Shown piece by piece: positions 28,446 to 37,259 of a stretch of 64,000 nucleotides of DNA. The position numbers were made by a program, and so were the translations under genes. Source of the DNA: Pedobacter petrophilus (GTDB lineage: Bacteria; Bacteroidota; Bacteroidia; Sphingobacteriales; Sphingobacteriaceae); NCBI RefSeq assembly GCF_009674725.1, contig NZ_WKKH01000006.1, forward strand, positions 124,001 through 188,000, written 5' to 3'. The notes under the pieces are model-generated. The model searched no databases, had not been told where the DNA came from, and saw only the letters and a program-made list of their open reading frames with translations. Numbering within the stretch: position 1 is the stretch's first letter; each line of letters begins with the position of its first letter.

Positions 28446-29621
28446 TTGAAAATTCTCCACATTACTGCTTCTTATAAACCTGCTTACATTTATGGTGGCC
28501 CCATTCAAAGCGTAGGTAAACTTTGTGAAGCAATTGCTATAGAAGCGCAACAAAATGGCATAGACCTGGAAGTGTTCACCACAACAGCCAATGGTTCTAC
28601 CGAACTTGATGTGGATACCAGTAAGCCAGAGGATGTGAATGGCGTTCTTGTCACTTATTTTAAACGGTGGACAAAAGACCACAGCCATTTCGCTCCTGAA
28701 CTACTCTTGCAGGTATGGAAAGTACTTCGTGCTGAACGGAATAATCAAAAAATCGTTGTACATATTCACGCCTGGTGGAATCTCGTTTCCGTTCTCAGTT
28801 GCCTCATTGCAAAATGGCATGGGGTTCCGGTGCTGCTCTCGCCCAGAGGCATGCTTACGGGCTACAGCCAAAACAACCGACATTCGTTCTTCAAAAGCTT
28901 AATTCATAAAACAGTAGGTGCGCGACTTTTAAAATATTGCCACATCCATGCCACTAGCCGGCAGGAAGTAAAAGACATTAATCTTATTTTCACACCGAAA
29001 ACTATATCTGTAATCCCAAATTTGGTGCAAACTTCGGAGAAACAATCAAGCTACACAAACTTAAATTCAGCGAATGAACCTAATCTGTTTCGCATAATTT
29101 TCTTATCCCGGATAGAGGAAAAAAAGGGATTGGAACTTCTTTTCGATGCATTAGCACACCTAACAACATCATGGGCGTTAACCATTGCCGGATCTGGAGA
29201 AGAAAAGTATGTTGCAGGCCTGCAACAGAAAGCTACACAATTAAAAGTGGATCATCAGATAAAATGGATCGGTCAGGTTTCCAACCAGGATAAATTTAAC
29301 TTGTTGGCCCAGCAAGATTTACTGGTGCTCACTTCGTATAATGAAAACTTCGCAAATGTGGTGATAGAGAGCCTGAGCGTGGGTACGCCAGTGCTCATCT
29401 CCGATCAGGTTGGCCTGTCTGATTATGTGCAGGAAAAAGATTTTGGCTGGGTTACGTCACTAGATCCGGCAGCTGTTCAGAAATCGTTATCCAGCGCAGC
29501 TGATGATCATAACAAACGAAATCTCATCCGCCAGGAAGCACCAATAATTATTGAGAACGATTTTAATGATGCCCGTCTCGTGCAAAAATATTTAAACCTA
29601 TACCAAAACATTACCAATTGA
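28446..29621 (+). CDS. Glycosyltransferase family 4 (exosortase-locus type)
   Basis: 391 residues from the TTG at 28446 (KILHITASYKPAYIYGGPIQ). The frame opens at 28434, which would add RxLK-like residues before the usual MKI start and overlap the Wzy-like gene. Domain 2: RIIFLSRIEEKKGLELLFDA; donor site NENFANVVIESLSVGTPVLI. The YGGP loop and position between a Wzy-like gene and an exosortase match the transferase described as XYAG1 in exosortase Y loci; that name is tentative. Its TGA overlaps the next TTG. Confidence 0.82.
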   Translation: MKILHITASYKPAYIYGGPIQSVGKLCEAIAIEAQQNGIDLEVFTTTANGSTELDVDTSKPEDVNGVLVTYFKRWTKDHSHFAPELLLQVWKVLRAERNNQKIVVHIHAWWNLVSVLSCLIAKWHGVPVLLSPRGMLTGYSQNNRHSFFKSLIHKTVGARLLKYCHIHATSRQEVKDINLIFTPKTISVIPNLVQTSEKQSSYTNLNSANEPNLFRIIFLSRIEEKKGLELLFDALAHLTTSWALTIAGSGEEKYVAGLQQKATQLKVDHQIKWIGQVSNQDKFNLLAQQDLLVLTSYNENFANVVIESLSVGTPVLISDQVGLSDYVQEKDFGWVTSLDPAAVQKSLSSAADDHNKRNLIRQEAPIIIENDFNDARLVQKYLNLYQNITN

Positions 29622-30463
29622 GAAGTCCCATCGCCGTAATTATTTTAACGTTTAATGAGGAAAATAATATTAACGACTGCCTGGAAAGCGTAAAAGACTT
29701 TGCTGCAGAAATTTTCATCGTCGATTCTGGCTCAACAGATCAAACCCTGGAAATCCTCTCGGAATATCCGGTGCAGGTTTTCCAACATCCTTTCGAAAAC
29801 TACAGTCAGCAACGAAATTGGGCACTTCAAAATCTCCCCATAACAAACAGCTGGGTGATTAACCTCGATGCAGATCAGCGACTAACAGAAGAATTTAAAA
29901 CTGAAGTAAACCAGCACCTTAACAGTGGAAAATTAGAAAACATTAACGGCTTTCTGGCCAGTAGGAAAACCATGTTTATGGGCAAATGGATTAAGTATGG
30001 CGGCCACTACCCTACTTATCATGCCATGACATTCAGATTGGGTAAAGGAGTATGCGAACAAAAACTTTACGATCAGCATTATCTTGTTGAAGGAGAGATG
30101 ATTAAACTGAAAGGAGATGTAATTGACCTGATTACAGAGTCGTTAAGCACTTTTACCCTGCGGCACGACAAATGGTCGACCCTTGAATCTGTTCAACAGT
30201 TTAGTAATGTCAATTCTTCAACGGCAACAATATCGGGTAAATTCAAAGGAGACTCTATGCAACGCAGGCGGTATTTTAAAAACCTGTATGAAAAACTTCC
30301 GCTGTTTGTACGGCCGGTACTTTATTTTATAGTGAGGTATTTCTTTCGCCTGGGCTTTTTAGATGGAACCCGTGGTTTGATCTTTCACTTTCTGCAGTGC
30401 TTCTGGTTTCGGTTCTTAATCGATGCCAAAATTTATGAACTTCGTAAAACAAAAAACAAATAA
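29618..30463 (+). CDS. Glycosyltransferase family 2 (WaaE/KdtX-like)
   Basis: 281 residues. GT-A motifs: PIAVIILTFNEENNINDCLE, IVDSGSTDQTLEIL, NYSQQRNWAL and the metal site NLDADQRLTEEF. This set is characteristic of LPS-core beta-1,4-glucosyltransferase relatives. The C-terminal part (LFVRPVLYFIVRYFFRLGFLDG) is an amphipathic or membrane-associated helix common in the group. TTG start within a TTGA overlap. Confidence 0.85.
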   Translation: MRSPIAVIILTFNEENNINDCLESVKDFAAEIFIVDSGSTDQTLEILSEYPVQVFQHPFENYSQQRNWALQNLPITNSWVINLDADQRLTEEFKTEVNQHLNSGKLENINGFLASRKTMFMGKWIKYGGHYPTYHAMTFRLGKGVCEQKLYDQHYLVEGEMIKLKGDVIDLITESLSTFTLRHDKWSTLESVQQFSNVNSSTATISGKFKGDSMQRRRYFKNLYEKLPLFVRPVLYFIVRYFFRLGFLDGTRGLIFHFLQCFWFRFLIDAKIYELRKTKNK

Positions 30464-30473
30464 ACCAGCAAAC

Positions 30474-31052
30474 ATGACCGATACTACCGTTAAAGACGCC
30501 AAGAAACAAGCTGATAGGAAAGCCATCAAGTTTATTGTGGGATTATTTGTTCTCTACATCCTTTTTAGCCAGGGAAATTTATTTATGTATAGCGTAATGA
30601 CGCCGACCGGGCGTTTTTACAATCCTTACCTCGCCGAACACTTTGATTACATTCAGGGTTTAAAAACAGCTTTAATTACGCCAGCCGTATGGATTATTAA
30701 GTTATTTGGCTTCTATGCCATCCACAACGAAATGGACGTTTTAGTAGTTAATGGCCCCTATCTTCGAATCAATTATTCTTGCCTGGGTTTAGGCGTGATG
30801 AGTTTTTTAGCGGCTTTTGTTCTTGCCTTTCCTGCATCCTGGAAATCAACCCTCAAGATGTTAATCATCGGCCTGATCACCATCTATATTCTTAATGTAT
30901 GTAGAATTGCCGGGCTTGGCTTGCTGTTCGGGTATTTCCAGAGTCAACGCAATTATTTCGATTATCACCACGAAATCTTCAATGTAATCGTTTATATCAT
31001 CATATTTGTGATGCTTTACATCTGGATCAGGAAAAATACGGTAAAAGGTTAG
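30474..31052 (+). CDS. xrtY: Exosortase-family membrane protease/transpeptidase (XrtY-like)
   Basis: 192 residues from ATG 30474 (an upstream ATG at 30423 overlaps the preceding gene). About six membrane helices. The three catalytic positions of the exosortase/archaeosortase family are all present: Cys in INYSCLGLGVMSF (about residue 103), Arg in LNVCRIAGLG (about 144) and His in YFDYHHEIFN (about 165-166). These enzymes cut C-terminal sorting tails and transfer proteins to a surface anchor, usually beside exopolysaccharide genes, as here. The subtype name XrtY rests on context (Wzy-like gene and GT4 upstream, Pedobacter-like host), not on a search. A possible substrate is the 58-603 protein. 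Confidence 0.8.
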   Translation: MTDTTVKDAKKQADRKAIKFIVGLFVLYILFSQGNLFMYSVMTPTGRFYNPYLAEHFDYIQGLKTALITPAVWIIKLFGFYAIHNEMDVLVVNGPYLRINYSCLGLGVMSFLAAFVLAFPASWKSTLKMLIIGLITIYILNVCRIAGLGLLFGYFQSQRNYFDYHHEIFNVIVYIIIFVMLYIWIRKNTVKG

Positions 31053-31069
31053 AAGGTTGCAGAAGTTTT

Positions 31070-31120
31070 TCATTGTTGTTTGTTTTCGTTGATCGTTTTT
31101 CGTTGATCGTTGATCGTTGT
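31070..31120. repeat. Heptamer array (TCGTTGA-like), about 7 units
   Basis: Five in-phase units (TCGTTGA, TCGTTTT, TCGTTGA, TCGTTGA, TCGTTGT; 31086-31120) follow two degenerate ones offset by 2 bp. Lies between the exosortase and acetyltransferase genes. Confidence 0.75.
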
Positions 31121-31177
31121 CGGTTACCACTTTAGTTTTCAACTCTTACCTTTTCGCTTCCTTAAAATAAAAATGTT

Positions 31178-31729
31178 TTGTTAAAAACACAATTAAAGAA
31201 AAATTTTAATACCGGAGATTTTCAGATCGGGGCTTCTGGTTTGAAACAGTTGTTATGGTATTTTACCGACGTATTTTTTTTCAGGACGAAGGTTATCCCT
31301 TTTAGTGCTGTACTGGTATTTCTACTTCGCACATTTGGAGCCAAAATTGGTAAAGACGTTCGCGTCAAACCTGGGATTCAGGTAAAATATCCCTGGAAAT
31401 TAGAAATCGGCAATAATTGCTGGCTGGCCGATTGTTATATCGAAAACCTGGATTGGGTAAGAATGGGAGAGAAATGTTGCATCTCCCAGCAAGCCATGCT
31501 TATGACTGGAAATCATAATTATAAGAAAACAACCTTCAATTTGTTGACTGCGCCTATTGTGTTGGAAGATGGTGTGTGGATGGGTGCAAAATCAGTAGTC
31601 GGGCCGGGAATAAAATTGTATTCACATTCAGTACTAAGTTTGAGTAGTGTGGCGGTCAGCGATCTCGCCGCTTATACCATTTATCAGGGAAACCCGGCGG
31701 TGAAAGTCAGGGATAGGGAAATCAGCTAA
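31178..31729 (+). CDS. WcaF-like hexapeptide acetyltransferase
   Basis: 183 residues. The sequence runs LKQLLWYFTDVFFFRTK, FGAKIGKDVRVKPGIQVKYP, LEIGNNCWLADCYIENLD, MTGNHNYKKTTFNL and VVGPGIKLYSHSVLS: the left-handed beta-helix of acyltransferases with the putative catalytic His in GNHNY. Family members O-acetylate colanic acid-like exopolysaccharide from acetyl-CoA. Start TTG 31178. It is the last gene of the polysaccharide locus and is followed by a terminator. Confidence 0.87.
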   Translation: MLKTQLKKNFNTGDFQIGASGLKQLLWYFTDVFFFRTKVIPFSAVLVFLLRTFGAKIGKDVRVKPGIQVKYPWKLEIGNNCWLADCYIENLDWVRMGEKCCISQQAMLMTGNHNYKKTTFNLLTAPIVLEDGVWMGAKSVVGPGIKLYSHSVLSLSSVAVSDLAAYTIYQGNPAVKVRDREIS

Positions 31730-31753
31730 GTTTAAGACGTTAAATGTATGTAG

Positions 31754-31774
31754 AGCCACTTTGTGGCTTTTTTT
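31754..31774 (+). terminator. Rho-independent terminator of the polysaccharide locus
   Basis: AGCCAC-TTT-GTGGCT stem-loop followed by a run of T, 25 bp after the acetyltransferase stop codon. Confidence 0.85.
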
Positions 31775-32088
31775 ATGCCCCAAATTTCCAAGAATCCGAA
31801 TCCATTTGTTTTTGCAGCATAGATAAGGATCAGGCAGAAAAGTTGGGATGAATCAATTTTAAAGCGAATGCGTTACCAATTAATTTAAGTTTCAACACAG
31901 CATTCTTTAAATACTGGTTAATTTATACATATGAGTGGATTGGCCTGTAGATAACACACCACAAATAGAATATAAAAGTAATTTTAATCATAAAAACAAA
32001 AAAGGACTAATTATACTTACAATAAACTATCAAAAATAACGTCTTACCTGACTTAATATAGCAACAAAGTACTATCTTGCTCATCACT
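31775..32088. other. Intergenic region before the AraC-type gene
   Basis: About 310 bp of AT-rich DNA. No reading frame and no clear TAnnTTTG promoter were seen; TATCTTG near 32074 is only a partial match. Confidence 0.4.
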
Positions 32089-33330
32089 ATGCAGTTGTTG
32101 AACTTTCTGGTTAGCATTACATGTTTTTTTCTCTTGTTATTTTCCGTCCACTTGCTTTTCGCAAAAAAAGGGAACAAAAGACAAAATTTGTTGCTTGCAT
32201 CTATATTCTTTGCCCGCTTCGGGCAAATCTTCACTTCGCTTGTAATAAAGTCGGGTTCTGAGCATGCACTGTCATTAATTTTTCAACTCTTCAGTCCACT
32301 TTATTTTGCTGCGCCAGCCTGCTTCTATCTGTATATTACTGGCTTTATCCATAACCGACATAGGTTAACCAAATTAGAATTACTGCATTTTCTACCTGCG
32401 CTGCTCGCCATTATACATGTAATCCCCTGGCCGGGTTCAAAAATTTTAAACTGGACTTTAATCACTGCCCAACTTCGTGACAGTGGATATCTTTTTTTGA
32501 CAGCTGAAAACGGATTGTTCCCCGCTTATTTTCAGTCTGCTGGTCGGCCGCTGCTCACCGTAATTTATCTCATCCTTTGCTGGCACGCCATTCTAAAGTT
32601 TAAGATGAAAGATGATCAGGTAAATCATGATGATCATGGCCGTAGCTGGATCATTTTTCTGCTCAAGGTAGCTACCTTTTTTCAGCTCGCCGGATTGATT
32701 CCGATTGTGTTGAAATTCCTGAACATCCCTCTTCATCACTCGTTCTTTATCATCTCAAATTGCATTATGCTGTTGGTTATTTTAATGTATGCGCTCCACC
32801 GTCCGCATATTTTTTATGGATACCTGCTTGTTGCGATAGATTGGGATACAAAAGAGCCGCCAGCGGAAATGCCTGTCTCAAGTCAGGAAAAAGTTACTGA
32901 GCCTCTTTTATTAATGGCTATCGAACGCCCTAAGGTTAAAACACATAGGCAGAAAAAGCTTAATCTTTCTCCAGCACAAACTGCAAATTATGCACTTTTG
33001 ATTAAGGAGGTGATGGAAAGTGAGCAAATGTATCTTCAACCTGGCCTGCAAATTATTGATCTGGCCACGAGAGTTAATATCCCGGTGCACCATTGCTCGC
33101 ATGTGATCAATAATTATATTGGCAAGAATTTCCGCGATTGGATTAATGGTTACAGAGTGGAATATTTTCTCCGCCAATATCCCCTGCAAAGTGATAAAAT
33201 TACCATCGAAGCCATTGCACACGAGTCTGGTTTTAAAAGTCAGGCCACTTTTTATAACGCTTTTAAGAAAGAAAAAGGCGTAATGCCAACTGTCTACTTC
33301 TCTCAGGGAACTACTGGGGGTGCCGTGTAG
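32089..33330 (+). CDS. Membrane-anchored AraC-family transcriptional regulator
   Basis: 413 residues from ATG 32089 (an in-frame TTG at 32077 is less likely). The first 250 residues contain about seven hydrophobic helices (e.g. FLVSITCFFLLLFSVHLLFA). The last 110 hold an AraC HTH: IIDLATRVNIPVHHCSHVIN and IEAIAHESGFKSQATFYNAF, followed by KKEKGVMPTVYF. This membrane-AraC layout is frequent in Bacteroidota; signals are unknown. It stands alone, following the terminator of the polysaccharide locus. Confidence 0.87.
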   Translation: MQLLNFLVSITCFFLLLFSVHLLFAKKGNKRQNLLLASIFFARFGQIFTSLVIKSGSEHALSLIFQLFSPLYFAAPACFYLYITGFIHNRHRLTKLELLHFLPALLAIIHVIPWPGSKILNWTLITAQLRDSGYLFLTAENGLFPAYFQSAGRPLLTVIYLILCWHAILKFKMKDDQVNHDDHGRSWIIFLLKVATFFQLAGLIPIVLKFLNIPLHHSFFIISNCIMLLVILMYALHRPHIFYGYLLVAIDWDTKEPPAEMPVSSQEKVTEPLLLMAIERPKVKTHRQKKLNLSPAQTANYALLIKEVMESEQMYLQPGLQIIDLATRVNIPVHHCSHVINNYIGKNFRDWINGYRVEYFLRQYPLQSDKITIEAIAHESGFKSQATFYNAFKKEKGVMPTVYFSQGTTGGAV

Positions 33331-33493
33331 CCTATTTCGTCTAACGGTTGAACGGTTAGAGAGAAATGCCATAGAAAAAGTAAGTTCTGATGTGATTGCA
33401 ATTAACTTTGATTACATATTATACAAGCAAGTTTGTTTCGTGCCCTGTATAACAGTTGTCTATTAATTTCTCTCCCAATCTATCCCAAAGTAT

Positions 33494-34114
33494 ATGAAAG
33501 TATGCCTAAAAAACCATTCATTTATGCAACCCCTGTTCGATTTCATGGAACAGTTTCACCCACTATCAGAATCATTTCGAATGCAATATATCGAAGCGTG
33601 CGAACTTCTGAATGTTAAAAAAAACAAATTTATCCTTTCGCCAATTGATACTAATGACGCTGCTTTTTTCTTGTTAAAGGGTGTAGTAAGGGCTTTTGTA
33701 AAAGAAGGCAAAAAAGATATCAGTACGCGTTTTGGTTTTGAAAATGAATTTCTAGAAGCCATTCAATGTCCCGGCGATCCTTCTGATTATTCGATTGAAT
33801 ATCTGCAGGCGCTGGAAAATTGCCAACTCATCCGGATTCCTTATAAACTGATTGATTTCCTTTATTTAGAATACCCGGAATCGCATATAATAACCAGAAA
33901 GCTTTTAGAAAGCAACTATCACGCAGCCTCAGAAAGATCTATTCTAGCGAGAATACCAACCGCCATGGGCAGATATTTGAAATTTGAAAGCGACCATTCA
34001 GACATGAACCGGATTCCCCAACGTTATCTGGCCAGTTACCTGGTTATGCGTTTAGAAACTTTGAGCAGAATGAGAAACAAAGCAGTAGACGATCGATTGC
34101 TGAAAATGGCTTAA
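33494..34114 (+). CDS. Crp/Fnr-family transcriptional regulator
   Basis: 206 residues; the ATG at 33524 (MQPLFDFMEQFHPL) may be the true start because homologues usually begin there. A cyclic-nucleotide-binding-like beta barrel (about 30-115, e.g. AAFFLLKGVVRAFVKEGKKD) is followed by a winged-helix segment with IPQRYLASYLVMRLETLSRMR, the normal recognition-helix pattern of the family. Ligand residues are not obvious, so it may not bind cAMP. Confidence 0.8.
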   Translation: MKVCLKNHSFMQPLFDFMEQFHPLSESFRMQYIEACELLNVKKNKFILSPIDTNDAAFFLLKGVVRAFVKEGKKDISTRFGFENEFLEAIQCPGDPSDYSIEYLQALENCQLIRIPYKLIDFLYLEYPESHIITRKLLESNYHAASERSILARIPTAMGRYLKFESDHSDMNRIPQRYLASYLVMRLETLSRMRNKAVDDRLLKMA

Positions 34115-34160
34115 ATAGTCAAACTTATGTTTAATTAAAAGTCCTGACAGTTTCCAATAG

Positions 34161-34490
34161 CTACCTATTGTTTAATTTTTCCCGCAACCAAAGATATCCG
34201 TAAGGTACTATCTGGATTTCGCTTTGATCAGCTTTATAAGTTTTTCCTGTTAAAAGATCGGTAAAAGCAGCTTGTGCAGGAAGCTTGAACCGGGAAGCAG
34301 CAGCCCCATATTATGGACGGCCATGACTTTACCCTTTTTTACCTTTAAACACATTTGCCGGTATAGCCGCTGCCTTCACATCAAGTACGCGCCAGTCTGC
34401 AGTGCTAATTTCAGCTGCAAGTTTCCATTTATCATCAACTGATAATAAACAGACGCAACTTCGTACTGGTACCCATGTTCATCAGACAAA
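34161..34490 (-). pseudogene. Decayed 3' end of a probable glycoside hydrolase (GH13-like)
   Basis: On the minus strand, pieces of one protein can be read in different frames: DDKWKLAAEISTADWRVLDV, AAAIPANVFKGKK, VMAVHNMG and FTDLLTGKTYKADQ followed by IQIVPYGYLWLRE and a stop. The DLLTG...PYGYLWL ending is typical of the C-terminal beta domain of alpha-amylase-family enzymes. At least two frameshifts separate the pieces and no start remains. The family call is tentative. It occupies most of the otherwise empty 34115-34690 gap. Confidence 0.4.
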
Positions 34491-34690
34491 TTTTAGCATG
34501 TTGATTAATCAATAGCTGATGAATTTATTCAATGTGATAGTAAGTTATCCGGGATAGGCATTGAAAAAGTACCTCCCTAACTGGGTATATCTACCCTTTT
34601 TAAGCTTAATCACCTATTTATCCGGGTGATTACCAAACCCTCCTAAAATTTTTGGTGTTGTTTTTACAATGTTTACCTAAAACAAGCCCT

Positions 34691-34885
34691 ATGAAAAAGC
34701 TAATTATTTTCATGTTATCCTTGTCACTAGCCTTGCCAACAATTGCGCAAACCCGACAAGATACCACCAGAAAGAAAACAGAAAAAAGAAAACCTGCAAA
34801 AAGGAACAAACCTGCAAAAAGGGATACCGCTACGCGGGATACTATGCGACGTGATACGGCAACAAAAACACTTCCGCCACAATAG
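34691..34885 (+). CDS. Small exported basic protein
   Basis: 64 residues. Residues 1-20 are a signal peptide (MKKLIIFMLSLSLALPTIAQ). The mature part is almost entirely Thr, Arg, Lys and Asp (RDTATRDTMRRDTATKT). No family recognised; short Thr/Asp/Lys-rich secreted peptides are common in Sphingobacteriaceae. Start chosen at ATG 34691 because the signal peptide begins there. Confidence 0.6.
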   Translation: MKKLIIFMLSLSLALPTIAQTRQDTTRKKTEKRKPAKRNKPAKRDTATRDTMRRDTATKTLPPQ

Positions 34886-34989
34886 TTTAAGAACAGCAAA
34901 TGCTATGATCATTTGATAATGAAAGATCCGGCAAGAATGAAGTTCCATTATAATTAACACTGCTCGTTTTAAACCTTAAACAGTTACCT

Positions 34990-35499
34990 ATGACAGAAAA
35001 TGAATTTGCTATGAGTGTGAAAACACATGCTAAATCGTTGATATCGCATGCATTTAAATTCACCAAGGACCTCGACGATGCAAATGACCTCGTTCAGGAT
35101 ACGCTCGTTAAAGCTACACGATTTGCCTACAGGTGTGATTACCAAACCAACACCAAAGTCTGGCTTTTTGTAATTATGCGAAATACATTTATTAATAATT
35201 ACCACAAGAATGTGAAGCACAGGAGTCGCGTGGTGCGTGAAGATGAGGTACCTGCAAGTCAAATGACTTATGGCGCCACAGCCAACGCTGCCGAAACCAG
35301 TTTTGCCATGGAAGACATTAAGAAGGCACTAAGCAACATTCCTGAAATGTATTCCGTGCCATTCATCAGATATTTTGAAGGCTATAAATACCAGGAAATT
35401 GCTGATGAACTTAATTTGCCATTGGGAACAGTTAAAACCTATATTCACCATGCCAGGTTAAGATTAAAGAAAATGCTGAAGCAATATAAAAACCGCTAA
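34990..35499 (+). CDS. ECF-type RNA polymerase sigma factor
   Basis: 169 residues. Region 2 (LISHAFKFTKDLDDANDLVQDTLVKATRF, then TKVWLFVIMRNTFINNYHK) and region 4 (MYSVPFIRYFEGYKYQEIAD, LNLPLGTVKTYIHHARLRLK) are complete. No anti-sigma gene follows, unlike the FecR pair at 61-62.6 kb. It resembles the stand-alone EcfG/SigE-like general-stress group in length, but that is uncertain. Confidence 0.9.
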   Translation: MTENEFAMSVKTHAKSLISHAFKFTKDLDDANDLVQDTLVKATRFAYRCDYQTNTKVWLFVIMRNTFINNYHKNVKHRSRVVREDEVPASQMTYGATANAAETSFAMEDIKKALSNIPEMYSVPFIRYFEGYKYQEIADELNLPLGTVKTYIHHARLRLKKMLKQYKNR

Positions 35500-36081
35500 T
35501 TAGCCAGGCGGCCGAACTTACTGACGCTAGATCTGCAGGATAATTACAGGTCTATAGTTGGTCATTTAACCACAGATGAACAGGATAAAACACAGATTTA
35601 AAGTAAGTGTATAGTTGATCTTTTAACTATCAATTGCAAAACCTATGCCGATAGATAAGTAAATAGGGCTTTTATCCGTGTTAATCTGTGCCTATCTGTG
35701 GTTAAAAACTCTGCTCCTTAAACAGCTAAAGCACGCAGCTTCATAATCTATGCAAATAGACTTTTATCCCTGTTGATCAGTGCCCATCTGTGGTTAAAAA
35801 TTCTGCTCCTTAAACAGCTAAATTACCCAGCTTCATCAACTCTATTTCTCCCTTCCAGGGAAAGTGCCGGTAGTGGATAGGGCTTTTAGCTGTGGTTATG
35901 ATTCTAATCGATACCCGCGACCTTTTTCATGCCTTTCAGAACCCCTTCAAATTAAGCCCCCGCAATTATTAAACGCATACAAGGTGTATAAATACGGGTA
36001 ATAAATACGCGATATACGGCTGCCAAACGGGTAGGTTGCCAAAAGCAAATTTTTATAACTTGTATTCCTTGAACAAGAAAC
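35500..36081. repeat. Intergenic repeat region with 92-bp tandem duplication and an inverted copy
   Basis: Two units with a 92-bp offset (about 35661-35752 and 35753-35845) share CTTTTATCC, CTATCTGTGGTTAAAAA / CCATCTGTGGTTAAAAA and CTGCTCCTTAAACAGCTAAA. An inverted version of the core (TAACCACAGATGAACAGGAT and ACACAGATTT) occurs at about 35568-35603. No coding region was found. The core resembles a dispersed repeat common in Bacteroidota. Confidence 0.75.
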
Positions 36082-37197
36082 ATGGAATCTAAACTATCCC
36101 TACTAAATCGCTTTATTGAAGAAGATACCCTATTATATTTTGCCATCGACCTTAACCAAGAGTGTATTGTCGAACACAATAATGCCTTTGCAACATTCTT
36201 CAATGAAATCGATTTTAATAGTGATCATCAAAACATTGTTGCACTTGTTTTTCCTGAAGACATAGGCTATTTGCAAGCTGCTTACCAGGATCTGCAACCA
36301 GGTGTTATGAGTGACAATATAGAGTTCAGGATGGTACTGCAACAACGTACCTACCATTTACTTGCTAATGTACTAATTGATAAAGACGATCCTAATATTC
36401 TTTCTGGCCGGGTGACTGATATCACTGAAAAGAAAATTTATATTGAAAAGCTCATGGAATATACCAATAAAAAAAATGCAGTCCTGAATATCGTTAGTCA
36501 CGATCTTGCAGGGCCATTGGGTTCCATTCAAATGCTCTCCTCGCTGCTTAAAAAGCACCTTAAAGAGAATACTGAGGAGCGCATCACAAAGATTATCGAT
36601 ATGATCGAAGCGAACAGCAAAAGAGGAATCAAGATGATTCAGGAATTTATTAAGAAGGAATTTCTCGAATCCATTGGAGTAGAATTATTGAAAAAAAGAC
36701 GCAACCTGGTAGAAAAAATTGAACAATTGCTCGATGAATATAAATCTTCCGAGCTTCACCTTGATTTAACTTTTGTATTTAAGTGCGCCTTACCCGAAGT
36801 ATATGTATTTATAGATGAGGTAAAGTTTATGCAGGCGGTGAACAACCTCATTTCGAACGCCATCAAATTCACGCCTGATCATGGAACCATTACCATCTGT
36901 CTTCAGGTAACGGAAAACATTGTTCAACTATCTATTGAAGACACCGGAATCGGCATTCCCGAAAAATTTCATGAAAAGTTATTTGATAAGTTCAATCTGG
37001 CTGGTCGCACGGGTTTACGTGGCGAACATTCGGTTGGTTTAGGCATGTCTATCATCAAAACCATTGTAGAATGGCATGAAGGAAAAATTTGGTTTGAATC
37101 TGAAGAAAACAAGGGAACAACTTTTTTTATAGCGTTAAATGAGGGGTTGGCACCCAGCCAGCAATCATCATCGTTACAAAAAACAGAAAATGAATAA
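36082..37197 (+). CDS. Sensor histidine kinase with PAS-like N-terminus
   Basis: 371 residues, no membrane helix, so cytoplasmic. Residues about 10-115 resemble a PAS fold. The HisKA dimerisation helix has the phospho-acceptor His140 (NIVSHDLAGPLGS). The ATPase domain shows VNNLISNAIKFTP (N box), DTGIGIP (G1), LFDKFNLAGRTG (F box) and GLGMSI (G2). First gene of a five-gene signalling cluster; no receiver gene lies immediately beside it except the NarL-type regulator at 42812. Confidence 0.9.
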   Translation: MESKLSLLNRFIEEDTLLYFAIDLNQECIVEHNNAFATFFNEIDFNSDHQNIVALVFPEDIGYLQAAYQDLQPGVMSDNIEFRMVLQQRTYHLLANVLIDKDDPNILSGRVTDITEKKIYIEKLMEYTNKKNAVLNIVSHDLAGPLGSIQMLSSLLKKHLKENTEERITKIIDMIEANSKRGIKMIQEFIKKEFLESIGVELLKKRRNLVEKIEQLLDEYKSSELHLDLTFVFKCALPEVYVFIDEVKFMQAVNNLISNAIKFTPDHGTITICLQVTENIVQLSIEDTGIGIPEKFHEKLFDKFNLAGRTGLRGEHSVGLGMSIIKTIVEWHEGKIWFESEENKGTTFFIALNEGLAPSQQSSSLQKTENE

Positions 37198-37259
37198 CCA
37201 CCTATTGGCTTTATTGGTTTAAATTAGCAAGATCAAGGAAATGAATTGATCATAGTAAA

